Assembly: GCA_045660125.1 (NCBI GenBank) | Contig: JAZRDG010000062.1 | Location: 62,001 to 126,000, forward strand | DNA length: 64,000 bases | Reading direction: 5' to 3' | From: SVQP01 sp045660125 | GTDB lineage: Bacteria; Bacillota; Clostridia; Oscillospirales; CAG-272 | Shown: positions 14,976 to 21,337 of the stretch, one piece after another | How the letters are laid out: each line of letters starts with the position of its first letter | Numbering within the stretch: position 1 is the first letter of the stretch | Notes under the pieces: generated by a model | What the model was told of the DNA's origin: nothing | The model's input: only the letters and a program-made list of their open reading frames with translations | The model's database searches: none | Translations under genes and position numbers: made by a program

Positions 14976-15995
14976 ATGGCAGTATTGATTACAGGCGGCG
15001 CAGGTTTTATCGGCTCTCACGCTGCAGTTGAATTTTTGTACAAGGGTTATGATCTTGTAATCCTTGATAATTTCTCGAACAGTAAGCCCTGTGTACTTGA
15101 TCGTATTCGTCAGATCACGGGCAAGGATTTTAAGTTTTATGAAATCGATCTGCTGGATAAGCCGGCGGTTGATGCTATGTTTGACGAGTGTCCCGAGATC
15201 GATTCCTGCATTCATTTCGCAGGTCTGAAGGCAGTTGGCGAATCGGTGCAAATGCCCTTGGAGTATTATCACAACAATCTGACCGGCACTATCAATCTTT
15301 GCAAGTCTATGCGAGAGCATAACGTAAAGACAATCGTATTCAGTTCTTCTGCAACTGTTTACGGTGATCCTGCAACCGTTCCGATCCGTGAGGATTTCCC
15401 CACGGGTAAGACCACCAATCCTTACGGTGAGACCAAGCACATGATCGAGCGCATTCTCAAGGACCTGCAGTTTGCTGATCCTGCATGGAGCGTTTCCATT
15501 CTTCGTTATTTCAACCCCATCGGCGCGCATGAAAGCGGCCTGATCGGTGAAGACCCTGCCGGCATTCCCAACAATCTGCTGCCTTATATTACGCAGGTTG
15601 CTTCGGGCAAGCGCGAATATCTGCGCGTATACGGCAACGATTATCCCACGCACGACGGCACAGGCGTTCGCGACTATATCCACGTCGTAGACCTTGCTCG
15701 CGCGCACCTTTTCGCTCTCGAGCTTGCAATCAAGCAGCCCGGTATTGATTATTTCAACATCGGTACGGGTAACGGTTATTCCGTGCTTGACGTTGTACAC
15801 GCATTTGAAAAGGTAACCGGCAAGCCTCTGCCTTATCGCATTGAGGGCCGCCGCCCCGGTGACATTGCCGTATGCTATGCTGATCCCTCCAAGGCTGAAA
15901 AGATGCTTGGTTGGAAGGCTGAATACGATATGAACCGCATGTGCGAGGACTCTTATCGTTGGCAGTCCATGAATCCCAACGGATACGGAGATTGA
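14976..15995 (+). CDS. galE: UDP-glucose 4-epimerase GalE
   Basis: A 339-residue short-chain dehydrogenase/reductase. The Rossmann motif GGAGFIGSH lies near residue 7, the active-site SSSATVYG near 125, and the catalytic pair is Y150 and K154 in NPYGETK. The middle FNPIGAHESG and the C-terminal RRPGDIAVCYADPSKA are typical of GalE. It interconverts UDP-glucose and UDP-galactose and perhaps the N-acetyl forms, given its NahK-like neighbour. A GGAGG lies 9 bases before the ATG. It is third in a four-gene operon, with galM 5 bases downstream. Confidence 0.96.
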   Translation: MAVLITGGAGFIGSHAAVEFLYKGYDLVILDNFSNSKPCVLDRIRQITGKDFKFYEIDLLDKPAVDAMFDECPEIDSCIHFAGLKAVGESVQMPLEYYHNNLTGTINLCKSMREHNVKTIVFSSSATVYGDPATVPIREDFPTGKTTNPYGETKHMIERILKDLQFADPAWSVSILRYFNPIGAHESGLIGEDPAGIPNNLLPYITQVASGKREYLRVYGNDYPTHDGTGVRDYIHVVDLARAHLFALELAIKQPGIDYFNIGTGNGYSVLDVVHAFEKVTGKPLPYRIEGRRPGDIAVCYADPSKAEKMLGWKAEYDMNRMCEDSYRWQSMNPNGYGD

Positions 15996-15999
15996 TTAT

Positions 16000-17055
16000 A
16001 TGGTAACTAAAGAGTTATTTGGCTATATGCCCGATGGACGCGAGGTGTACGTTTATACACTGCAGCATCATATTGGCGGTATTCGCGCAAAGGTATGCGA
16101 ATTCGGCGGTACGCTGATGAGCATTGAAGCACCCGATAAGGACGGACTCTTTACCAACGTGCTTTGCGGCTATGATTCGCTTGACGACCTGATGAACTCT
16201 GACGGCTACGTCGGCGCACTGATCGGTCGTTACGGTAACCGTATCGGCGGTGCGCGCTTTACGCTGGAGGGCAAGGAATACACGTTGTATCCCAATAACA
16301 ACGGTAACACGCTGCACGGCGGCAAGGTTGGCTTTTCGCACAAGCTGTGGGCATCCTCGTATTCTGATACCACGCAGCCCAGCGTATATTTCTCGCTGAT
16401 CTCTCCCGATATGGAGGAGGGCTTCCCGGGTGAGCTGGCTTGCACCGTAACCTACCGCATTACCGAGGACGATACGCTTGCAATCGATTACAAGGCGATT
16501 ACCGATAAGACCACGGTGATCAGCCTGACCAATCACGCATACTTCAATCTTGGCGGCTTTGCATCCGGCAAGGTGTTTGATCAGGTATTGCAGATGGATG
16601 CGGGACGTTATCTCAAGACCGACGAGCAGCTGATTCCTACCGAAATCGCTTCAGTCGAGGGCACGCCTTTCGATTTCCGTACCGCAAAGCCGATCGGACA
16701 GGATTTCTTTGCAGATAACACCGACCTGAAGTTTGCAGGCGGCTATGACCATTGCTGGTGCTTTGACACCTATGACGGTCAGATCAAGCGCGTTGCAACC
16801 GCATATGATCCCAAGACCGGCAGAGCCATGGACGTGCGCACCGATATGCCTTGCGTACAGTTCTACAGCGGCAATTTCCTGACCGACGACGGACATCCGT
16901 TCTACGGCGGCTACAGAAAGGCAACGCAAAATGCTTTTTGCTTAGAAACCCAGATCATGCCCGACAGCCCCAACCGTCCGGACTTTACGCCTTGCGTTTT
17001 AAGACCGGGTGACGTTTATATGACCACCACGGAATTTAAGTTCTACGTGAAATAA
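16000..17055 (+). CDS. galM: Aldose 1-epimerase (galactose mutarotase)
   Basis: A 351-residue GalM. It has GRYGNRIGGARFTLEGKEY and NTLHGG near the N terminus, the general acid H179 in LTNHAYFNLGG and the base E316 in FCLETQIMPDSPNRPDF. It interconverts the alpha and beta anomers of free hexoses, supplying the kinase with the right anomer. It is the last gene of the sugar-1-phosphate operon and starts 5 bases after galE. Translation may rely on coupling, as no clear ribosome binding site fits in the gap. A perfect hairpin terminator follows. Confidence 0.95.
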   Translation: MVTKELFGYMPDGREVYVYTLQHHIGGIRAKVCEFGGTLMSIEAPDKDGLFTNVLCGYDSLDDLMNSDGYVGALIGRYGNRIGGARFTLEGKEYTLYPNNNGNTLHGGKVGFSHKLWASSYSDTTQPSVYFSLISPDMEEGFPGELACTVTYRITEDDTLAIDYKAITDKTTVISLTNHAYFNLGGFASGKVFDQVLQMDAGRYLKTDEQLIPTEIASVEGTPFDFRTAKPIGQDFFADNTDLKFAGGYDHCWCFDTYDGQIKRVATAYDPKTGRAMDVRTDMPCVQFYSGNFLTDDGHPFYGGYRKATQNAFCLETQIMPDSPNRPDFTPCVLRPGDVYMTTTEFKFYVK

Positions 17056-17059
17056 ATCA

Positions 17060-17093
17060 AAGAAAACCGACTCGAATGCGAGTCGGTTTTCTT
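17060..17093 (+). terminator. Terminator of the sugar-1-phosphate operon
   Basis: A perfect 15-base-pair stem (17060-17074 with 17079-17093) with loop AATG. The right arm contains the T-rich GGTTTTCTT. Confidence 0.9.
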
Positions 17094-17122
17094 ACATATT
17101 CGGCTGCTTCCGTTCATATATT
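17094..17122 (+). promoter_or_regulatory. Candidate sigma-E promoter of the carboxypeptidase gene
   Basis: ACATATT (17094-17100), a 14-base spacer and CATATATT (17115-17122) match the sigma-E consensus at 6 of 7 and 8 of 8 positions. No sigma-A promoter is visible between the galM terminator and the gene. Confidence 0.55.
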
Positions 17123-17145
17123 GCATCGAAAGGCGGTGTAAACAG

Positions 17146-18363
17146 ATGACGGATAAACGAAGAAAGTTATGTTTAAGATTATTGGTAAGCTTTATGACGG
17201 TAGCGCTGTTGCTTTCCACTGTGGCCGCAGGGGCGCAGACTATGCCGATCAGTGAAGACGATTGGGCTTTATGGAACGCAACGGATGATAAAATCACCTT
17301 TGAGGGCGAGCTTGCATGCAAATCTGCGGTGCTTATGGAGGCGCAGACAGGTGAGATCCTGTACGAAATAAACGCTGACCAAGGGTTACCTCCCGCATCA
17401 GTCACCAAGGTCATGACGCTGCTTTTGGTCATGGAGGCGATCGAGCAGGGAAAGATGAAATGGGAGGATACGGTCACGGCAAGCGCGCACGCTTGCTCTA
17501 TGGGCGGCTCGCAGATCTATCTCAAGGAAGGCGAGCGTATGAGCGTGGAGGATCTGGTCAAAAGCGTTGTGATTGCCTCTGCGAATGATGCCGCGCTCGC
17601 TTTGGCGGAGCACATTGCAGGTAGCGAGCAATCGTTTGTAAAAATGATGAACGACAAAGCGCTGCAGCTTGATATGCTCAATACAAAGTTTGAGAATACC
17701 AACGGGCTTGACGATACCACGCTCAATCACTATACATCGGCACGCGATATTGCAATTATGTCGCGCGAGCTGATCAAGCATCAGAAAATATTGGAATACA
17801 GTTCTATTTGGATGGATACTATTCGCAACGGTGCTTTTGGGCTGACCAATACAAACAGGCTGGTGCGATTTTATAAGGGGTGTACAGGGCTCAAAACAGG
17901 CTCTACATCCAAAGCAGGATTTTGCGTCAGCGCGACCGCAAAGCGCGACGGTATGTCGCTGATCTGCGTGGTAATGGGAGCAGAGAACAGAGATACAAGA
18001 AATCAGATCGCTACGCAGCTGTTGGACTGGGGCTTTGCCAATTTCGGATTGTTTGCAAAGCCGGGAGGAGACCTACATGGAATCCAGGTCAAAGGTGGTA
18101 CGCAAAGCACTGCCAGTGCAAAATACGGCGGCTTTTATTGCGTCATGCCCAAGAGTGAAATTGCAAAGGTGCAAGAAAAAGCCGAGCTTGAAGCGCCGTC
18201 TTTTCAAGCACCGTTGCATGCAGGAGATAAGCTTGGAAAGGTGGTATATACCTTGGATGGCAAGCAGATCGGAAGCGTCAGCATCCTGTGCACCGAAAAT
18301 ATAGAGAAACTCGGATTTTTCGGTGCGCTTGGGAGGATAATTGCAAAATTTCTGCTGATTTAA
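17146..18363 (+). CDS. dacB: D-alanyl-D-alanine carboxypeptidase, sporulation DacB-like
   Basis: A 405-residue low-molecular-weight penicillin-binding protein. A signal peptide (about 8-30) is followed by the transpeptidase-fold domain with S85-x-x-K88 (PASVTKVM), S145-x-N147 (SANDAA) and K250-T-G (GLKTGST). A C-terminal PBP5 beta domain follows, then an amphipathic anchor helix (FFGALGRIIAKFLLI). It trims the terminal D-alanine from peptidoglycan stem peptides. A candidate sigma-E promoter suggests it is the spore-cortex enzyme, like Bacillus DacB (PBP5*), rather than the vegetative DacA; DacF cannot be excluded. The ribosome binding site is AAAGGCGG. Confidence 0.88.
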   Translation: MTDKRRKLCLRLLVSFMTVALLLSTVAAGAQTMPISEDDWALWNATDDKITFEGELACKSAVLMEAQTGEILYEINADQGLPPASVTKVMTLLLVMEAIEQGKMKWEDTVTASAHACSMGGSQIYLKEGERMSVEDLVKSVVIASANDAALALAEHIAGSEQSFVKMMNDKALQLDMLNTKFENTNGLDDTTLNHYTSARDIAIMSRELIKHQKILEYSSIWMDTIRNGAFGLTNTNRLVRFYKGCTGLKTGSTSKAGFCVSATAKRDGMSLICVVMGAENRDTRNQIATQLLDWGFANFGLFAKPGGDLHGIQVKGGTQSTASAKYGGFYCVMPKSEIAKVQEKAELEAPSFQAPLHAGDKLGKVVYTLDGKQIGSVSILCTENIEKLGFFGALGRIIAKFLLI

Positions 18364-18385
18364 CGTAAAAATATGCGCATAGCAC

Positions 18386-18414
18386 TTGAAAAAAACGTCA
18401 TGATGCGCTATAAT
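18386..18414 (+). promoter_or_regulatory. Sigma-A promoter of pgi
   Basis: TTGAAA (18386-18391), a 17-base spacer and TATAAT (18409-18414). A small hairpin CGCCAA-TACT-TTGGCG (18424-18439) lies at the very start of the expected transcript and may stabilise the mRNA 5' end. Confidence 0.8.
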
Positions 18415-18463
18415 GATTACAGACGCCAATACTTTGGCGAATAACGAAAAAGGCGGTTAAAAT

Positions 18464-19801
18464 ATGGCAATCCGACTTAACGACAATTATTTGAACGGTT
18501 TTATTTTGAAACAGGAATATGCTGCAATTCAGCCTCAGGTTACTGCAGCACATAAAATGCTGACCGAGAAAAGCGGTCTTGGCAACGATTTCCTTGGCTG
18601 GACGACGCTGCCCGAAGATTACGATAAGCAGGAATTCGCAAAGATCAAGGAATGTGCAGAGAAGATCAAGAAGGACTGTGACGTGTTTATCGTCATCGGC
18701 ATCGGCGGTTCTTACCTTGGTGCTCGCGCTGTAATCGAGTATCTCAAGTCTCCCTTGTACAACAATCTCAAAAAGGACACCCCCGACATTTATTTCGCAG
18801 GTTGCAATATCAGCGCAGCATCCATTGCCGAGCTGCTGAGCATTTGCGAGGGCAAGGACGTTTGCATCAACGTTATCTCCAAGTCCGGTACGACCACCGA
18901 GCCTGCTGTTGCTTTCCGTGTATTCCGTAACATGCTGGAAGCAAAGTACGGTGTTGAGGGCGCAAAGGAACGCATTTACGTAACCACAGACCGTCAAAAA
19001 GGCACGCTGAAGGCTTTTTCCGACCAGATGGGTTACCAGACCTTTGTTGTGCCTGATGACGTAGGCGGCAGATTCTCCGTGCTTACAGCAGTTGGCCTTC
19101 TGCCCATTGCAGTTGCAGGCATTGACGTTGACGCGCTGATGAAGGGCGCTGACGACGCAAGACTTGCATATACCGACGATGCAATCGAGAACAACGATTG
19201 CTACAAGTACGCTGCAATCAGAAACATTCTGTACAGAAAGGGAAAGACCACCGAGATTTTGGTTGGCTACGAAACCTATGCACAGATGTTCAACGAATGG
19301 TGGAAGCAGCTGTACGGCGAGAGCGAAGGCAAGGATCAAAAGGGCATTTTCCCCGCGTCCGTTATTTTCTCGACCGACCTGCATTCTCTTGGTCAGTACA
19401 TCCAGGACGGCGTACGTAATCTGTTCGAAACCGTAATCTCGATTGAGAACAACGACGTATCCTTTGATATTCCTCACGATCCCGCAAACGTTGACGGCTT
19501 GAACTTCCTGTCCGGTGTGGATCTTAACGTGGTTAAGAAGACCGCAATGCAGGGAACCTTGCTTGCTCACGTGGACGGTGGCGTTCCGAACGTACTGCTT
19601 GAGATCAAGGATCGCAGCGCACACTCGCTTGGTTACATGATCTACTTCTTCGAGCTGGCTTGTGCAATCTCCGGTTACATGCTCGGCGTTAATCCTTTTG
19701 ACCAGCCCGGTGTAGAAGCGTACAAGAAAAACATGTTCGCACTGCTTGGAAAGCCCGGTTACGAGGAAATGAAGCAAAAACTTGAGGCAAGATTGGGATA
19801 A
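18464..19801 (+). CDS. pgi: Glucose-6-phosphate isomerase
   Basis: A 445-residue Pgi of the Bacillus/Clostridium size class. The sugar-phosphate site motif ISKSGTTTEPAVAFR and the signature DDVGGRFSVLTAVGLLPIAVAG are clear, along with GIGGSYLGARA near the N terminus and the C-terminal FDQPGVEAYKKNM containing the conserved lysine. It interconverts glucose-6-phosphate and fructose-6-phosphate in the cytoplasm. It has its own strong promoter and stands alone. It connects the sugar operon upstream to glycolysis. Confidence 0.97.
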   Translation: MAIRLNDNYLNGFILKQEYAAIQPQVTAAHKMLTEKSGLGNDFLGWTTLPEDYDKQEFAKIKECAEKIKKDCDVFIVIGIGGSYLGARAVIEYLKSPLYNNLKKDTPDIYFAGCNISAASIAELLSICEGKDVCINVISKSGTTTEPAVAFRVFRNMLEAKYGVEGAKERIYVTTDRQKGTLKAFSDQMGYQTFVVPDDVGGRFSVLTAVGLLPIAVAGIDVDALMKGADDARLAYTDDAIENNDCYKYAAIRNILYRKGKTTEILVGYETYAQMFNEWWKQLYGESEGKDQKGIFPASVIFSTDLHSLGQYIQDGVRNLFETVISIENNDVSFDIPHDPANVDGLNFLSGVDLNVVKKTAMQGTLLAHVDGGVPNVLLEIKDRSAHSLGYMIYFFELACAISGYMLGVNPFDQPGVEAYKKNMFALLGKPGYEEMKQKLEARLG

Positions 19802-19816
19802 TTTTTCAAAAAGGTC

Positions 19817-19845
19817 TTGTCAAATTCAAAAAAATATAGTATAAT
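19817..19845 (+). promoter_or_regulatory. Sigma-A promoter of the P-loop gene
   Basis: TTGTCA (19817-19822), a 17-base spacer with an A-tract and TATAAT (19840-19845), followed by GGAGG 10 bases before the start. Confidence 0.82.
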
Positions 19846-19876
19846 ATAACAAAGCATACCATGGAGGTCTAAATAT

Positions 19877-20284
19877 ATGCTCAAATTGCTGATTGGTGTT
19901 AAAGGCACCGGAAAAACAAAGACTTTGATTGAACTGGTTAACGACGCACTTTCCAAGACTCAGGGCGACGTTGTTTGCATCGAAAAGGGCGTTAAGCTGA
20001 GATATGACGTTAAGTACCAGGCAAGACTGATCAACACGAACGAATATCTGGTATTTGATGCTGAGGCTCTGTACGGCTTCATCGCAGGCATTCTCGCAAG
20101 CAACCATGACGTTTCCGATCTGTTCGTAGACTCTGCTCTCAAGATCTGCAACGAAGACGTAGCTGCTTTTGAGAAGCTGGTTCTCGCTATCGACGAGCTC
20201 TGCTCCAAGATGAACGTGAACGTTGTGATGACTTCCTCTCTGCCTGTAGAAGAGGCTTCCGATACCATTAAGAAGTATCTGTAA
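19877..20284 (+). CDS. Small P-loop protein of unknown function
   Basis: A 135-residue protein with a clear N-terminal Walker A motif, LLIGVKGTGKTKTLIEL, and a hydrophobic strand ending in FVDSAL that could act as Walker B. A second strand, VNVVMTSSLP, resembles the sensor strand of small P-loop ATPases. It is far shorter than ordinary ATPases. Such single-domain proteins recur in Clostridia, but I know of no assigned role. A strong promoter, GGAGG and its own terminator suggest independent, abundant expression. Hydrolytic activity is inferred only from the motif. Confidence 0.75.
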   Translation: MLKLLIGVKGTGKTKTLIELVNDALSKTQGDVVCIEKGVKLRYDVKYQARLINTNEYLVFDAEALYGFIAGILASNHDVSDLFVDSALKICNEDVAAFEKLVLAIDELCSKMNVNVVMTSSLPVEEASDTIKKYL

Positions 20285-20309
20285 ATCTCACATACACAAA
20301 TGTCTTTAT

Positions 20310-20337
20310 GAAAAAAGAGGCTTATGCCTCTTTTTTC
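20310..20337 (+). terminator. Terminator of the P-loop gene
   Basis: A 12-base-pair stem GAAAAAAGAGGC / GCCTCTTTTTTC (20310-20321, 20326-20337) with loop TTAT. The right arm itself contains the T-run. Confidence 0.88.
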
Positions 20338-20356
20338 ATCTGTAAAGGAGAATCAT

Positions 20357-20758
20357 ATGAAAGCGCTTGCACTTAAAACGTATCGCATTACGGATATTCA
20401 GTTTCAAAACCATGCCGTGGCGAATGGAAAGACCAAGCTGGAAACAAAATATACCTATCAGGTCAAGTTTGCAAATAACAATACTTGCAGAGCTGAGATG
20501 AAGGTATCGGTCAACGATCAGGCAAATCCGGATACGCTCAAGGTTGACGTAACGCTGGTTGGCATTTTTGAGATCGTTGCAGAACAGGACAAGGAGCTTT
20601 TGCATAAAGAATCCTTTAAGCAGCTTTATCCGTTCGCAAGAGCTGCCGTATCCACTATCTCGTCTTCCACAGGCATTCTGCCTATTATTATTCCTGACGT
20701 GGACATTGACAGCCAGGATATCTATCGCTATAATCCCGAGATTTTTTCTAATAAATAA
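20357..20758 (+). CDS. SecB-like chaperone
   Basis: A 133-residue protein resembling the SecB fold. The C-terminal half VGIFEIV ... LYPFARAAVSTISSSTG ... LPIIIPDVDID parallels the proteobacterial SecB pattern GIFSI ... LFPYARECI ... FPQLNLAPVNF. SecB keeps secretory precursors unfolded for SecA; in Firmicutes such proteins are less studied and can belong to toxin-antitoxin-chaperone sets, but no toxin is adjacent. The start at 20357 is preceded by AAAGGAG, so the longer frame beginning inside the terminator is rejected. It lies just upstream of tRNA-Val. Confidence 0.65.
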   Translation: MKALALKTYRITDIQFQNHAVANGKTKLETKYTYQVKFANNNTCRAEMKVSVNDQANPDTLKVDVTLVGIFEIVAEQDKELLHKESFKQLYPFARAAVSTISSSTGILPIIIPDVDIDSQDIYRYNPEIFSNK

Positions 20759-20782
20759 TATAGAGAATTTTTCAAAAAGGGG

Positions 20783-20811
20783 TTGCAATTCGCCGGTATT
20801 TGTGATATAAT
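20783..20811 (+). promoter_or_regulatory. Sigma-A promoter of tRNA-Val
   Basis: TTGCAA (20783-20788), a 17-base spacer and TATAAT (20806-20811), 12 bases before the mature tRNA. Confidence 0.8.
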
Positions 20812-20822
20812 ATCGTGCGTTC

Positions 20823-20899
20823 GGAGGCGTAGCTCAGTTGGTCAGAGCGCACGGTTCACATCCGTGAGGTCATGGGTTCGAGCCCCCTCGTCTCCACCA
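20823..20899 (+). tRNA. tRNA-Val (CAC anticodon)
   Basis: A 77-base cloverleaf with encoded CCA. The acceptor stem GGAGGCG pairs with CGTCTCC (one G-U). The D stem is GCTC/GAGC. The anticodon stem CACGG/CCGTG encloses loop TTCACAT with anticodon CAC (20857-20859), which reads GUG. The T arm is ATGGG-TTCGAGC-CCCCT and has one T-C mismatch. A strong promoter and terminator surround it. Its last 27 bases are repeated downstream, which marks it as a possible integration site. Confidence 0.93.
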
Positions 20900-20900
20900 T

Positions 20901-20940
20901 AAAAGGACAGGAGTGTGCATCAGCACACTCCTGTCCTTTT
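20901..20940 (+). terminator. Terminator of tRNA-Val
   Basis: A perfect 18-base-pair stem (20901-20918 with 20923-20940) with loop ATCA, ending in CCTTTT. It begins one base after the tRNA 3' end. Confidence 0.85.
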
Positions 20941-20956
20941 ATGCTGTAGCCTCAGC

Positions 20957-21059
20957 GGCTCTGAACCCCGTCGCAAAATGCGCAGCATTTTGCGGCATGG
21001 TTTGCGCGGTTAACTATTATCTGATAACAATCATACGTCGCAAACATGGGTTCAGAGCC
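20957..21059. repeat. Palindromic structured repeat, unit 1
   Basis: The unit is bounded by a perfect 12-base inverted repeat, GGCTCTGAACCC (20957-20968) and GGGTTCAGAGCC (21048-21059). Inside are a 10-base-pair hairpin CGCAAAATGC-GCA-GCATTTTGCG (20972-20994), the imperfect pairing CATGGTTTGCG / CGCAAACATG, and GTTA / TAAC. The unit recurs 132 bases downstream. No convincing gene covers it. Confidence 0.85.
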
Positions 21060-21088
21060 CCCGCATCGTTTATGCTGTCGACTTCGGT

Positions 21089-21191
21089 GGCTCAGAACCC
21101 CGTCATAAAATGCAACGCATTTTATGGCATGGTTTGCGCGGTTAACTATTATCTGATAACAAGCATACGTCGCAAACATGGGTTCAGAGCC
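21089..21191. repeat. Palindromic structured repeat, unit 2
   Basis: Same layout as unit 1 at an exact 132-base offset. The ends GGCTCAGAACCC (21089-21100) and GGGTTCAGAGCC (21180-21191) have one mismatch. The inner hairpin is CATAAAATGC-AAC-GCATTTTATG (21104-21126). Compared with unit 1, two base pairs of that hairpin have changed on both arms, so pairing is kept. The last 66 bases differ from unit 1 at a single position. Confidence 0.85.
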
Positions 21192-21203
21192 CCCTCGTCT
21201 CCA
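21177..21203 (+). repeat. Copy of the tRNA-Val 3' end
   Basis: CATGGGTTCAGAGCCCCC followed by TCGTCTCCA repeats the tRNA-Val 3' end (20872-20896) with one extra A. It overlaps the end of repeat unit 2, and unit 1 ends in a shorter version. Together with the tRNA it forms a direct repeat of about 300 bases spacing, like att sites at tRNA genes. Confidence 0.7.
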
Positions 21204-21220
21204 TAATTTCAATAAGCATT

Positions 21221-21250
21221 GCATTTTGCAGCATGGTTTGCGCAGTTATT
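21221..21250 (+). repeat. Partial third copy of the structured repeat
   Basis: GCATTTTGCAGCATGGTTTG and the following CGCAGTTATT align with the right arm of the inner hairpin and the following segment of units 1 and 2 (20985-21014). Both flanks of the unit are missing. Confidence 0.6.
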
Positions 21251-21337
21251 CTTGCATTTTCACTCAAAATATGCTACAATAAACTCATATAAGCGAAGTT
21301 CCTCTGTAAGTCCATATCTTTGAAAGGATGCAATATC

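Noticed and set aside
13809..15800. A 663-codon minus-strand frame across the NahK-like kinase and galE
   Set aside because: It runs antisense across two well supported genes and the gap between them. No domain is recognisable.
21177..21203. A second tRNA-Val
   Set aside because: Only the T-arm and acceptor 3' half are present, with one inserted base; the 5' half, D arm and anticodon arm are absent.
20913..21224. Short frames on both strands over the tandem repeats that give repeated peptides
   Set aside because: They start inside the tRNA terminator hairpin or run across the repeats, lack ribosome binding sites, and the compensatory stem changes favour a structural, non-coding unit.
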